DNA of 64,000 nucleotides from Hyphomicrobium sp. D-2 (GCF_029872155.1 NZ_JARXLA010000004.1:124001-188000), one strand, 5' to 3'; positions 1 to 9,518 are shown, counted from the stretch's first letter. Translations and numbers: made by a program. The notes: generated by a model from the sequence alone, not told the origin.

Positions 1-2165
1 TCGCTGCCGGAAGTGAACGCATGCACCGACCTGCTTTCGATGTCGCCGAACGCACGCCGCCAGCCGAGCCCACCGCGCGCCACGGCGTGTACGCCGCCGA
101 TCTCGAAGTTGGAGGAGACGCGCCCACCCAGTGTTGTTAATGCGGTGTCGGTTGTCTGGCCGTTCACGCCGAGAGCGATATCACCGAAGCTTTCCGCGAA
201 GGCATCAGTCTGCAGTCGCACATAGGCCAGGTTCACATAGGGTTCGAACGCCATCCGCGCGATGCCGATGCGGTAGCCGAACTCGCCGAAAGCCTGCAGG
301 TTATTGCCTGCATAGCTGGCTTCAGTGCTGCCTGTGTACGGGAAGCGGAACAGGTCCGCCTGGCGCTGGATGGTGACATCGCGCGAAGCCTTGAAGTCGT
401 GCCAAGTGTAGGCAAAGCCAGAGCGGAACGCGAGCCCAGACCAGTTGGCGCCTGCGTAAAGACCAAGATGATAATTGTCGCTTGATCCTTCGAAGCCATT
501 GGCGTCGCTGTAGGACGAATGACTGTAGCCGGCGAGTGCGCCGAGGCGCCAATTGTCCAGCACCGCCGCATCAGCACCGAACACGATACCGCCTGCGGAA
601 CGATCAAGGTCAGAAGCGCCATAACCACCACCTTGCGACGCACCCCACGCGCCGAAGCCGGTGCCCCAGATTGCCAAACGCTCCAAAGATGCAGGTTGAT
701 GATTGGCGGCGGGGCTATCCTTAAGCGACACCTGTTCCTCGCCGAGAGCAACAGCCGGCAATGAGGGCGCAGCGACCGAATTGAACGCATCGCGCATGCG
801 GTTGTTCATGGCATCGCGAACAAAGTGGCTGTCTTCGATCACGGCGGAGCGGGCGGAGGCGTAGCCTTCGCCAGAGAGTCGATTAAACGCCGCGGGCGAG
901 GCGCCCTGTGCCGCGTTGAGGATGGACTGGTAGACGTCGTTCGTCGGGGCAAGCGATGACAGTGCCTGAGCAACGGCAAACTGGTTCGGCGTCTGGGCGC
1001 GTGCTGCAAAGTTCGGGCCTGGAGGATCTGTCGGATCCGTAGGGTCGGTGGGGTCCGTTGGGTCAGTCGGATCGGTAGGATCTGTCGGGTCAGTCGGCCC
1101 CGAATAATTCGGATCAACCGCTGTGATAGTCAGGTTCACATCTTCGCCAGTATAGTCCACACGATAGGTGAGATAGTCGCCCGTGAACGTTGCACCGTTG
1201 GCAGCGTTGGCGAACTCGCCCTCAATATGGTCCGCGTTAAGAATATTGTAGTTCCAGCCGCCGGAGGCAGCCTGTGCGTAGTTTACGGTCGCGCTCGGAT
1301 TGATTTCTACTCGCCCGCCGTCGATCATCACGATGCCGTCCACAACCACTCTGTCGCTTTGGCCATTAGCGCCGATGTCGACGACGTATGTCGATCCCTG
1401 GTTGAGGTAGAGAGTGCCTCCCTCCCAGGAAGGGCCGCCTGCCTCCTCCGGAGTAAAGGTTGCGCCGCCGAGATCGAACGTCAGAGTACCGATATCGCCA
1501 TCAGCTGCGCCCGGCCGCAGGAAGCCGCCACTGTAAAAGTAGTTGAAGCTACCTGCTTCGGCTCGAATGGTGCCGGTGCCGCGAACGGTTCCATGCTGGT
1601 CTGCTTCCAGGGGATGAAACGTCATCGAGAGATCGATGCCGGCAGAGAAATATCCGACGTCAACCGCGCCGGCGACATTCAACGTTCCGAAGTTGATCTC
1701 GATAGATTCTGCGCTCAGCTTGCCGTTGGATTCGACGATGACGGTTCCGCCGGATAGCGAAGGGTAGAACCAACCTTTGGATGGGTTGTCGTACTGGTAC
1801 CGATGCTCGCCAATTCTCAGCCACCTTGCCGAGGCGTTCTGCGTGTTGACGGTGATCTCGGCTCCGGCGTCGCGTGTTCTTGCGGAAACCTTGTCATTCA
1901 GCGACGGCAATACGTCGGTTCCCGGAACGCCGGAGCCCGTCTGCTGCCATTTGGTGATGTCCGACCAATTGCCGATCCCGCCGCGCCAATCTGCGTTGAC
2001 GTTCTGCGCTGCTGCCGGCGCCGCTGATCCAAACGCAACGGCAACTGTCAGCGCGAGTGGCGCCACGCTAGCCATGAGACGGTTTCGAAGTGTTCCTCCG
2101 CGTGAGGTGGATAGATCGAGTTCGAGTGTAGAGGCCATTACGCTGGCAGATACTGAGCGGTTCAT
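1..2165 (-). CDS. Autotransporter outer-membrane protein (3' end beyond window)
   Basis: The minus-strand frame is open from the ATG at 2165 to the window edge (721 codons), so the end of the barrel is missing. A long basic N-terminus leads to a hydrophobic stretch ending APAAA-Q, a likely Sec signal peptide (cleavage near residue 63). The passenger (about residues 65-350) is rich in Gly, Asn and beta-type repeats with GTIRAEAG and FLRPG motifs, as in pectin-lyase-like autotransporter passengers. Eight TDP repeats (about 358-381) link it to an Ala-rich helix and then an autotransporter barrel starting near residue 490 (WGTGFGAWG). GGAAAG sits upstream of the ATG. It follows the TonB receptor gene by 61 bases on the same strand and may be co-transcribed. 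The family assignment is firm; the passenger's function is unknown. Confidence 0.88.
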   Translation of the reverse strand, partial: MNRSVSASVMASTLELDLSTSRGGTLRNRLMASVAPLALTVAVAFGSAAPAAAQNVNADWRGGIGNWSDITKWQQTGSGVPGTDVLPSLNDKVSARTRDAGAEITVNTQNASARWLRIGEHRYQYDNPSKGWFYPSLSGGTVIVESNGKLSAESIEINFGTLNVAGAVDVGYFSAGIDLSMTFHPLEADQHGTVRGTGTIRAEAGSFNYFYSGGFLRPGAADGDIGTLTFDLGGATFTPEEAGGPSWEGGTLYLNQGSTYVVDIGANGQSDRVVVDGIVMIDGGRVEINPSATVNYAQAASGGWNYNILNADHIEGEFANAANGATFTGDYLTYRVDYTGEDVNLTITAVDPNYSGPTDPTDPTDPTDPTDPTDPTDPTDPPGPNFAARAQTPNQFAVAQALSSLAPTNDVYQSILNAAQGASPAAFNRLSGEGYASARSAVIEDSHFVRDAMNNRMRDAFNSVAAPSLPAVALGEEQVSLKDSPAANHQPASLERLAIWGTGFGAWGASQGGGYGASDLDRSAGGIVFGADAAVLDNWRLGALAGYSHSSYSDANGFEGSSDNYHLGLYAGANWSGLAFRSGFAYTWHDFKASRDVTIQRQADLFRFPYTGSTEASYAGNNLQAFGEFGYRIGIARMAFEPYVNLAYVRLQTDAFAESFGDIALGVNGQTTDTALTTLGGRVSSNFEIGGVHAVARGGLGWRRAFGDIESRSVHAFTSGS
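1023..1094 (-). repeat. Eight 9-bp tandem repeats encoding (Thr-Asp-Pro)x8
   Basis: Eight consecutive ACN-GAY-CCN units encode Thr-Asp-Pro eight times, followed by PGP. The repeat lies between the passenger and the barrel part of the autotransporter and probably forms a rigid, extended linker. Third codon positions vary between units, so the array is not a recent perfect slippage expansion. Confidence 0.95.
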
Positions 2166-2226
2166 GATGTCTTTCCTTCGCAAGCAAACGGGTTGACGCG
2201 TGATCCACACGCGGCGGATCAGTCGG

Positions 2227-4710
2227 TCAGAAGCGGGCAGTGAATGAGAGCGTGCCGGTGCGCCCAGGCGAGGCGAGACCGATGGCAGTGAGCGCGTCGA
2301 AGTAGTATTCGTCGGTGACGTTCTCGACGGAGAAGCTCAACTCTGTTTTCTCGTTGAGCTTGTAGCTGCCGAACAGATCGTAGATGCCGTATTCCGGCCA
2401 AGTTGGGGGCGGCGATAGTCCGCCTGCCTGGGTCATCACTCCACCTATGCGCTCGGATGCGAAATGCGTGCGCGCACCAAGCGTCAGCTTCTGCTCGAAG
2501 AGGCGCACGCCGGCCGTGAGGCTGCCATGGAATTTCGGAGGCACATATCCGCCGCCGGAGTCGGTCGAGAAAGTGAATGACGAACACGTGCTCGACGTCA
2601 GGCAGTACTGAATATCGATATAGTTTGTGAACGCACCTTCGAAAAAGAACCGGCCTGAGTCGTAGGAACCGGAGAACTCGAAGCCCTTGTAGATGGCGCT
2701 ATCGATATTGAGGGAGAAGTAGGGGAGATTGGGCGAAGCTCGGTAGCGGACGATATAGTCGTCGTATGTGTTGTGAAATGCGGCGGTCTTGAATCGCAGT
2801 ACGTCGTTAGCGACGAGCACACTATCGCGCAGGATGTTGAAGCCCAGCTCGTGGCTGTTGGCGCGTTCCGGATCGAGCCCAAACTCGCGCGCAGCCGGAG
2901 CCTTCAGGCCCTGCTTGAACAGGCCGAAAACCTGCAGGCCATCAAGCGGCGTAAGGGTGACGCCGCCATTCAAGCTCACGCCATCGCCATCCCGCTTCCA
3001 CAGGCGCTCGGGAAGGCCGCGGACCCACGGCGGGATTTCATTCTCGAACCAGTCGTAGCGGATGCCGCCCGTAATGCTCAGCCAGTCTGCCGGTTCGAAT
3101 GTGGCATTGGCGAATTCGGCTAGGGTTGTGCGCTTGCCCGTTGAGCCGCCGCCCCAAAAAGCCGTGGGATCTCCCCAATAATTCTGGAAGGTATATTCCG
3201 CGCCCGTGTCCAAGCTCAGCAGGCCGACTGACGTCTCGAACTTGAAGACGTTGCCGATGTCGCCGCCAACCATGGTGCTCGTACGAACGTCGTTCCAGAC
3301 ATCGCCTCTCCCGAGCATCGCGACGGCGAGATCCGTGTGCCACACATTGGCACGCACGTTGATGAGATCGTTGTTGTCGGGGTTCCAGCGGTAGCGTGCG
3401 GTGTAGGATTTGGCGGCGATATCGACCAGCGGCCACTCGATGCCACCGAGCAGACTTCCCTGTTCTATGATCTCGCCCGAGATTGAATCATACGTGCGAT
3501 AGGCAAGCTCGAGTGACTGATTGTCAGCCCACTTCAGCTTCCCCTTTGCGAGTAAGGATTCCGTCTCTTCGGAGCTGTTCGGAACTTCCTCCCCGGGAGC
3601 GCTGAACTTTTCGGTCGGCGCACCCCAGCGGTCGATGCCACCGATTTTGCCGTTCGTGCGCGTGCCGGCAAAGTAATTGCCGCGATTGCGCTTTGCGTAT
3701 GCGACGATGCCTTCAAAGTGCTCGTAGTCGACCGCGCCTGCAAGGCTGCCGTTCCAGGCGTTACCTTCGAAGAACGACGGTCGGTCACGGGCTTCGATAT
3801 TGCGGTGGTCGATGCCGTAGGGCAGCGGCTTGATGGTGTTATTGCCGATCCCGCCCTTGACCTGGACGCCCCAATTCTTGTCGCCGGTGATGATGTCGGG
3901 CGCAGAGATCGTGCGCATGGCGACAAGGCCGCCGATCGTGCCATTGGTCGGGCCTTTTGTTATGTCAACGCCAGCAATCAAGTCCGGATCGATGTAGGAT
4001 TCATCGCGGCTGCCGATGTATCCGCGATCGGAGCTGACGCTCTGCTCGGCACCATCGATCGTCGTCTTAACGCGATCTGCTCCCTGAAGACCGCGTATGT
4101 TGGGCTGGATTGATGTGCCTCGACTGCCGGCGGAAATTACGCCGGGCGTCGAGCGGAAGATGTCGCCGGCCGTCTGCGGACGCACGCGCTCAATCTGCTC
4201 GCGTGAGATGTGCGATACGGAGCCTGCAGTTGCGAACGGCGTATCGACTGTGAATGCTTCGCCGGGCGCCGCGCCGCCGCTGTTGCTGCCAGAGACGTCG
4301 ATTGTATCGAGCGCGATAGCACCGTCCACCGCCGCGGCTTCATCACCGCCACCCGCTGCGGGATCGAAGATCCGCACAGTGTTCGCGCCGGAGAAGCTGT
4401 AGCTCAGGCCCGTTCCTGCCAGCAGCTGATCGATCGCTGACTGCGATGAAAGCTGTCCGCTGACGCCACCTGTCTGCTTGCCGGCAGTCAGCGCGCTGGC
4501 ATAAACAAGTTTGAGATTGGCTTGGCGACCCAGTGCAAGCAAGGCGCTTTCTAAAGGTCCGGCCGGCACAGAGACAGTGACCAGCGCCCCCTGTTGCGCG
4601 CGTGCCTGCGTTCCCTGGACTGTCAGTCCACCTGAGAAAACCAGCGAGCTGGCCAATATAGCCAGCCCGCATCTGCTCGCCTGTCTCGGCGAGACGACCC
4701 TAACGGCCAT
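2227..4710 (-). CDS. TonB-dependent receptor with signalling domain, probably haem/haemoprotein uptake
   Basis: An outer-membrane importer of 827 residues. A signal peptide is followed by a secretin/TonB short N-terminal (STN) domain at about residues 45-115, starting at VSVPAGPLESALLALG, which marks receptors that signal to a FecR partner. The plug (about 155-270) contains PNIRGLQGADRVKTTIDGA, typical of the haemoglobin/haem receptor branch (HasR and HpuB/HmuR-like). The rest is a 22-strand barrel ending in Phe (SFTARF). The gene lies downstream of fecI-like and fecR-like genes on the same strand, as expected for a cell-surface signalling trio. The TonB-receptor and STN calls are sure; the haem substrate is inferred from plug motifs only. 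Confidence 0.9.
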   Translation of the reverse strand: MAVRVVSPRQASRCGLAILASSLVFSGGLTVQGTQARAQQGALVTVSVPAGPLESALLALGRQANLKLVYASALTAGKQTGGVSGQLSSQSAIDQLLAGTGLSYSFSGANTVRIFDPAAGGGDEAAAVDGAIALDTIDVSGSNSGGAAPGEAFTVDTPFATAGSVSHISREQIERVRPQTAGDIFRSTPGVISAGSRGTSIQPNIRGLQGADRVKTTIDGAEQSVSSDRGYIGSRDESYIDPDLIAGVDITKGPTNGTIGGLVAMRTISAPDIITGDKNWGVQVKGGIGNNTIKPLPYGIDHRNIEARDRPSFFEGNAWNGSLAGAVDYEHFEGIVAYAKRNRGNYFAGTRTNGKIGGIDRWGAPTEKFSAPGEEVPNSSEETESLLAKGKLKWADNQSLELAYRTYDSISGEIIEQGSLLGGIEWPLVDIAAKSYTARYRWNPDNNDLINVRANVWHTDLAVAMLGRGDVWNDVRTSTMVGGDIGNVFKFETSVGLLSLDTGAEYTFQNYWGDPTAFWGGGSTGKRTTLAEFANATFEPADWLSITGGIRYDWFENEIPPWVRGLPERLWKRDGDGVSLNGGVTLTPLDGLQVFGLFKQGLKAPAAREFGLDPERANSHELGFNILRDSVLVANDVLRFKTAAFHNTYDDYIVRYRASPNLPYFSLNIDSAIYKGFEFSGSYDSGRFFFEGAFTNYIDIQYCLTSSTCSSFTFSTDSGGGYVPPKFHGSLTAGVRLFEQKLTLGARTHFASERIGGVMTQAGGLSPPPTWPEYGIYDLFGSYKLNEKTELSFSVENVTDEYYFDALTAIGLASPGRTGTLSFTARF

Positions 4711-4871
4711 TCCGTGCCCCCAATACGCATTACAAATCGTGGGGGTGCGTACGCATCACGCACCGCTCTACTGACTAAGAGCGCTGCTGTCGGCAAACTC
4801 CTGACGTTGATCCGAAGAAAAATTTTGCGGCACGCGATTTGAGCGCTTCGAGATGAGCGCGATCGTATTCT

Positions 4872-5834
4872 TCAGCGAGCTTTGCTCCGCACGACAACCG
4901 CGACACCCGGCAGCGCTGTAACGGAAACAGGAAGACTGCTTTCGATCTCGCGCAGCGCTTCATCGGTATCATTGAGGTCGAATATTCCCGACACCCTCTG
5001 CTCGGCGGCGGCATCGTCGACGACGTAAATATGGCCGTGGCGATAGCGGGATAGGACTGTCAGCACTTCACGCAACGGGCGTCCCGAAAACACCAGCTTG
5101 CCAGTGCGCCACGCCGTTGCGCTGGAAACGTCCAATGGCGTCACAGTAACATCGCCACTTGCAGTTAGCGTTGCCGCACTGCCGGCTTGAACCAGAACCT
5201 GTGTGCCGCCGCTGCGTACCGCGACTTGCCCTTCCTCGACCAGAACATCGCCGCGGAACTGGCCGTCAGCTGCTCGCATGCTGTACTGCGTTCCAACTGC
5301 TTGCGCCGTTAGCGCTCCCTCGTCGGCAATGAACGGACGCTGCGGATTTCTTGCGACGTCGAAGAAGGCTTCACCGCGCAGGATCTGCACGCGCCGTTCG
5401 TTCTCCGAATAGTCGACGATGATTGCCGTGTTGGTGTTGAGGTCGACGCGCGTGCCGTCGGTGAGCACTATGCTGCGCACCTCGCCAACCGTCGTGTAGT
5501 AGTCGGCGCGGATACGATCGAGGTACCCCATCTGGATCATCGCAGTGGACAGTAAAACCAGCACCGCCAGACCTGCTGCCTTCGATACGGTTGTCCGCCG
5601 CCGGGCACGCTTGAGCTTCTTCAGTTGGTCTGGAGGAACGGGAATATCTTTGAGGTCGCCCCAAAGACGATTGAACTCATTGAAGGCATCGCGATGGGCA
5701 GGGTCGCGCTCAAGCCACTCGGCGAACTTCCGGCGGTCTTCATCGGTGGCGTCGCTGGACTGCAGGCGTGCAACCCAACCGGCCGCTTCTTCGGCAACGC
5801 GATCCATGTCCGTCTTGTCGCGATGGTCAGTCAT
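4872..5834 (-). CDS. FecR-family anti-sigma/sigma regulator
   Basis: An inner-membrane regulator of 320 residues. It carries an N-terminal cytoplasmic DUF4880 helix region (about 12-60, including EWLERDPAHRDAFNEF), one transmembrane segment (about 84-103), a periplasmic FecR domain (about 113-205, including VLTDGTRVDLNTNT) and a C-terminal STN-like DUF4974 region (about 248-316). In this family the periplasmic part contacts the receptor's STN domain, and the N-terminus holds or activates the cognate ECF sigma factor. It lies 96 bases after the sigma gene and 161 bases before the receptor gene, all on the minus strand, so the three form one signalling module. Confidence 0.93.
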   Translation of the reverse strand: MTDHRDKTDMDRVAEEAAGWVARLQSSDATDEDRRKFAEWLERDPAHRDAFNEFNRLWGDLKDIPVPPDQLKKLKRARRRTTVSKAAGLAVLVLLSTAMIQMGYLDRIRADYYTTVGEVRSIVLTDGTRVDLNTNTAIIVDYSENERRVQILRGEAFFDVARNPQRPFIADEGALTAQAVGTQYSMRAADGQFRGDVLVEEGQVAVRSGGTQVLVQAGSAATLTASGDVTVTPLDVSSATAWRTGKLVFSGRPLREVLTVLSRYRHGHIYVVDDAAAEQRVSGIFDLNDTDEALREIESSLPVSVTALPGVAVVVRSKAR

Positions 5835-5930
5835 GAATTACCCGGCCGATGACGACCGCTCCCCCGAAGGGAAAACGGAATAGCAGCTACTTAACTAGAG
5901 TCAAAAAAGTGCCGCCACCTGACGTCGACC

Positions 5931-6437
5931 TTAGAAAATAATCTCGGCGCGTGCTTGTTTGCAGTGGATCAATGCCTTGATGATGTGCTTCTCGACCATG
6001 TTGCGAGAGATGCCGAGGCGCATCGCGATCTCGCCGTTGGGCAGTCCGTGCAGACGACTCAGAATGAAAACTTCCTGGCAGCGATTGGGGAGTTTCTCAA
6101 TCGCCTTGGCGAGTAGCAGCAGGCACTGCCGCCCGTTGACGATTTGCTCCTGACATGGAGCATCCAGGGCCTGCTCGGCGCCGGCCTCGTCGGGCAGGAA
6201 AAGCCGTGCATCAGCTGCATACCGAGCCGTAGTTCGGCTCGCGACGGACTTGGCGATCTGGAACAGATACGCCTGAGGATTCTCAATGACCGTTTTTTGC
6301 GGAACGGTGAGAAACCGCAGAAATGTTTCCTGCGTGGCGTCGGCTGCATCGGCAGCATTTCGCAGGCGGCGCTGGAAAAAGCGAAGCAGACGGCCTTCTT
6401 CCGAACGGTGTAGATCCTGCACCAATATCCCGAGCAT
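5931..6437 (-). CDS. FecI-type ECF sigma factor
   Basis: A 168-residue RNA polymerase sigma factor. Region 2 (about residues 12-75) contains RLRNAADAADATQETFLRF. Region 4 (about 105-160) contains IEKLPNRCQEVFILSRLHG followed by a helix-turn-helix (NGEIAMRLGISRNMVEKHI). Both match the iron-responsive FecI class. It probably drives the receptor gene when the receptor binds its ligand. The length is usual for the class. The first gene of the trio, it is preceded by 409 bases that hold the likely promoter and a GAGAATTCTC palindrome. Confidence 0.93.
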   Translation of the reverse strand: MLGILVQDLHRSEEGRLLRFFQRRLRNAADAADATQETFLRFLTVPQKTVIENPQAYLFQIAKSVASRTTARYAADARLFLPDEAGAEQALDAPCQEQIVNGRQCLLLLAKAIEKLPNRCQEVFILSRLHGLPNGEIAMRLGISRNMVEKHIIKALIHCKQARAEIIF

Positions 6438-6846
6438 CCGGGTGCTCCAACTCAGAACGCCTCAAAATAATTCAGGTCAGTGGCGGAGCCGTCGTCTGTC
6501 GCAGGCCGAAAGTACGCAGAGGCAAACCGGATCACACACCACCGATCGCCACTCAAAGCCTAACGAGAATTCTCCCGCAACATGAAAGATTTAGAGCTTC
6601 TCTACAGAACGCCGGAGCGCGTCTTCCACAAATATTACCTGACAAGTATAGTTAGTGGTTGATATTGCAGCCCTTTGTCGATGAAGCGCCCGGTGAGCGC
6701 GGATCTGATTTCAGATATCAGCCGCGCTAAAATCCTGGACTTCGTTGCCCTGCAGCAACGAATCCGGCCGCGCAGATTTGGCTCAGTGAGAGTGCGCGCG
6801 ACTCAAGGGAGCGCAAACTTAAGCCGGTGATTACCGGGCTGATCAC
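6438..6846. promoter_or_regulatory. Intergenic region upstream of the fecI-like gene
   Basis: A 409-base gap between the protease gene and the fecI-like gene, both on the minus strand. It must hold the promoter of the sigma-factor module. The only clear symmetry I see is the 10-bp palindrome GAGAATTCTC at 6565-6574, about 130 bases before the sigma-factor start, which resembles the core of Fur-type iron boxes. GGTGAT/ATCACC arms at 6826-6847 overlap the protease stop codon and have no T-run. No further gene is visible. Confidence 0.4.
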
Positions 6847-8952
6847 CTAGAACCGTATGAACGCTCCGGCAGAGAATGAGTTGTTCTGTGCATTCTCCTG
6901 GAAGCGGCCGTCATAGGCAGCGAAGGCGCCGACCATCTCATCAAATCTCAACACGTCGAACTGAAGACCTACGCGGAAGATATTGCGTCCGATTTGGTTG
7001 GCATTGGCGGCCAGCGTATTGCCCAGCAGCTCGAAGCCGACAGGCACGCCCACATCGCCACCGAGCCGGCCATAGCCAAGATCGACCGCAGGCGAGAAAT
7101 TAAAGCTACCCCAGGATATGCCGGCGGTTTGCGCTCGCACACCAATGCCGCCTTCAGTCTGATCCAATCGCGTGGCGTTGACTGCAAGCGAGAAAATATC
7201 AGCGCCGGTTTCTATGCCGCCGCTGGTGCGTTGATTTAGGTACGTGACATAGGCGTATGGCGCCAGCGTATGCATACCCAATCCGTAGAGGTGGCCGCCT
7301 GTGAGACGGCCGGCAAAACCGTTGGTGTCATTGGAGGAGTAACCGGCGAGTCCTGCATTGCCCAGCACGGTGTTGTTTGTGCCGCCAATGCCCGTTCGCT
7401 TGTAGGTATTGTCGAAGCGGTTGCCGCCGATGATGCCGTCAATGAACCAATTGTCTTCGAGCCAGGTCGCGTATGCGAAGCCATGCCATCCTTTTGCCGA
7501 TCCGTCATCGCCGGTTCCGCGAATGTCGATGTTTGAATCGGTGTAGGCGATAGCAACGCCTGCGGTGATAGTGTCGTTGTCGATCAGATCGTAGCCGCCC
7601 ACGGCACCGCCGAGAGTGGCGCTGGAGCGCGGAGAACCGTCGATGCGTGCATAGGCGCCGATGCCTTGCGCCCACACCGCCGTGCCGCGACCGTTGGTCA
7701 GCATCACTGCGGTGTCGACGTCATCTCGGACAGGCGGGCCGCCGAGCGCCATGGCCGGCACCGCGCTGGTGTTGGCGATGATCTGAGCGACGGTCGTTTC
7801 CGGCGTGCCGCCGCTACCGCTCGCCATGATGCGTTGCGCGCTGCGGTTCCAGAACGTCGTCACCAGCGTATCCACGGCGGCAAAGCGCGCATAGCTGGAG
7901 TTGACGAACAGCGCGCCGTTATCGTCGCCGTCTTCCGGGTCGTCGCCGGGATCGATAACGTTGACGAGGTTTTCGATGCTGAGAAGGCCCCAGCCGTAAG
8001 TGCTGTCCAGGCCCGGAGTGCCCATGTCGGTAGCGGTGCGTAGCACGAGGCTGGCGAGATCGGAGCCGGAAGCGTTCGGGAACATCTGCTTGGCGATTGC
8101 TACTGCGCCCGTAACGTGTGGTGCTGCCATTGAGGTGCCTGACAGCGTACCGTAAGTGCTGACGGGGATTGTTGAGTAGATGTCCTCGCCCGGGGCGGCC
8201 ATGCACCAGACTGCTCCTGCGCCGCAGCGATTGACGTCCTTATCAAATACAATCTCGCCGGATGGAGTACGGAGCACTGATGTAACGGTTATCCAGCCTG
8301 GCATTAGCTCGGGGAAATGATACGGCAACCCTGCATAAATATCCGGATTGGATAGGTGCTCGTTACCCGCTGCGAAGACGATGACAGATTGATCGTTGAT
8401 CGCTCGACGGAAAGCAGTCAGCAGGGGTTGGCCGACGATAGTCTCCACTTGTGCCCTGGTGACAGTGGTTATGTCGACTTCGCCTCCGTTTGGCATGCCC
8501 CACGAATTGTTGAAAATCCGAATGCCGGCGGTCAGGGCCTGATTGTATCCGGCTGCTCTGGACGTGTTAGGGCCACGCGAGCTTATGGTCGAGAGCAGGA
8601 CGCCCGGCGCGACACCTTCCATGCCGACGCCATTGCGCGCGGCGCCAATAATGCCAGCCACATGTGTGCCGTGTTCGGAAGCTGGATCGTCGAGGGGATT
8701 GTATTCGAATGGCAGTATCCGGCCGGAAAATTCCGGATGCGTCTTTTGTATTATGCCATCGACCACGCCGATGCTGACTCCCGCGCCAGTATACCCCTTT
8801 TCCAAGGCGTATTGCGCACCGACGACCGCAAGGCCCCATTGCGCATTGAACTCGGCATCCATAATCGGTTGGGCCAAAGAGGGCGAGGGTTGGACGTAGA
8901 GCAGCGTGCAGGAGGCAGCCGCAAGTGCCATGATCCGGCGAGAAGCAGGCAT
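6847..8952 (-). CDS. Subtilisin-like (S8) serine protease autotransporter
   Basis: A secreted protease of 701 residues fused to its own translocator. The signal peptide ends SLA-Q near residue 28. The S8 domain spans about 40-335. Asp65 lies in GVVDGII, His94 in HGTHVAG, the oxyanion-hole Asn197 in FAAGNE and Ser274 in GTSMAAPHV, so the triad is complete. A linker (about 340-420) leads to an autotransporter barrel (about 425-701) ending in Phe (AFIRF). The family is exposed on or released from the cell surface. The Asp motif has Gly after Asp instead of the usual Thr/Ser-Gly. It sits just upstream of the FecI/FecR/receptor genes on the same strand, so a role in attacking host or environmental proteins, perhaps haemoproteins, is a guess from context. 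Confidence 0.93.
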   Translation of the reverse strand: MPASRRIMALAAASCTLLYVQPSPSLAQPIMDAEFNAQWGLAVVGAQYALEKGYTGAGVSIGVVDGIIQKTHPEFSGRILPFEYNPLDDPASEHGTHVAGIIGAARNGVGMEGVAPGVLLSTISSRGPNTSRAAGYNQALTAGIRIFNNSWGMPNGGEVDITTVTRAQVETIVGQPLLTAFRRAINDQSVIVFAAGNEHLSNPDIYAGLPYHFPELMPGWITVTSVLRTPSGEIVFDKDVNRCGAGAVWCMAAPGEDIYSTIPVSTYGTLSGTSMAAPHVTGAVAIAKQMFPNASGSDLASLVLRTATDMGTPGLDSTYGWGLLSIENLVNVIDPGDDPEDGDDNGALFVNSSYARFAAVDTLVTTFWNRSAQRIMASGSGGTPETTVAQIIANTSAVPAMALGGPPVRDDVDTAVMLTNGRGTAVWAQGIGAYARIDGSPRSSATLGGAVGGYDLIDNDTITAGVAIAYTDSNIDIRGTGDDGSAKGWHGFAYATWLEDNWFIDGIIGGNRFDNTYKRTGIGGTNNTVLGNAGLAGYSSNDTNGFAGRLTGGHLYGLGMHTLAPYAYVTYLNQRTSGGIETGADIFSLAVNATRLDQTEGGIGVRAQTAGISWGSFNFSPAVDLGYGRLGGDVGVPVGFELLGNTLAANANQIGRNIFRVGLQFDVLRFDEMVGAFAAYDGRFQENAQNNSFSAGAFIRF

Positions 8953-9518
8953 GCAATTGTCCGATCGATCTATTGCTTGAATGAATGCAAATGCGACACA
9001 GACGCGGATGAATTCCGGCGAGATACATGCGACATCAATATGTCAAGCACTATTCGGCGATCTGATTCTGCGGCTCAAGCGCACAATTACTTGGAGCGAA
9101 CGAATTTGTTGGCCCCTGCGTCCGCACGGCCATTCCGTAACACTGGAGCTAAGCATCCGGTCTTCGGCGCGCTGGACGTTTCACGGCCGGCCGACACGAT
9201 CTGCTGAGCAGCGACGAGCTCAAGCAGCAAGCAAGCAGCGGAGCAGGAGGCCACAGGGCGCCGTCGGCAGTCTTGCAGACGAGAATACCCACCTGCCGTC
9301 AGGCCGGGTTACGCGACATCGCCATATCGCCGATGGTGCGCCAAAAAACTCGTAGAGGGGCTTCATGATGCTTTGCGTGAGAGGACGATGGCCCGGAATT
9401 GAGGGCCAAACTGTGCCGCCTCATTCAGCGGGTTCGCATCGTGCCAATGGCAGCCGGAGAGCCGTCCAGCATGCTGACGGTGCGCCACGTTACTGGCTAT
9501 GTCCGATGCCTAGAAAAC
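8953..9518. promoter_or_regulatory. Intergenic region between protease gene and tRNA
   Basis: About 560 bases with no credible gene. An inverted repeat GACAT-caat-ATGTC at 9031-9044, about 80 bases before the protease start, could be an operator for the protease promoter. Nothing else is recognisable before the tRNA terminator. Confidence 0.3.

Noticed and set aside
1023-1094. Short tandem repeats considered as a CRISPR array
   Set aside because: The unit is 9 bp, without spacers, in frame with a protein, and encodes Thr-Asp-Pro repeats.
8356-9207. Long plus-strand frame (283 codons) opposite the S8 protease gene
   Set aside because: It is the antisense of a clearly coding gene; the protein is Arg/His-rich without any family pattern, and it runs into the protease promoter region.
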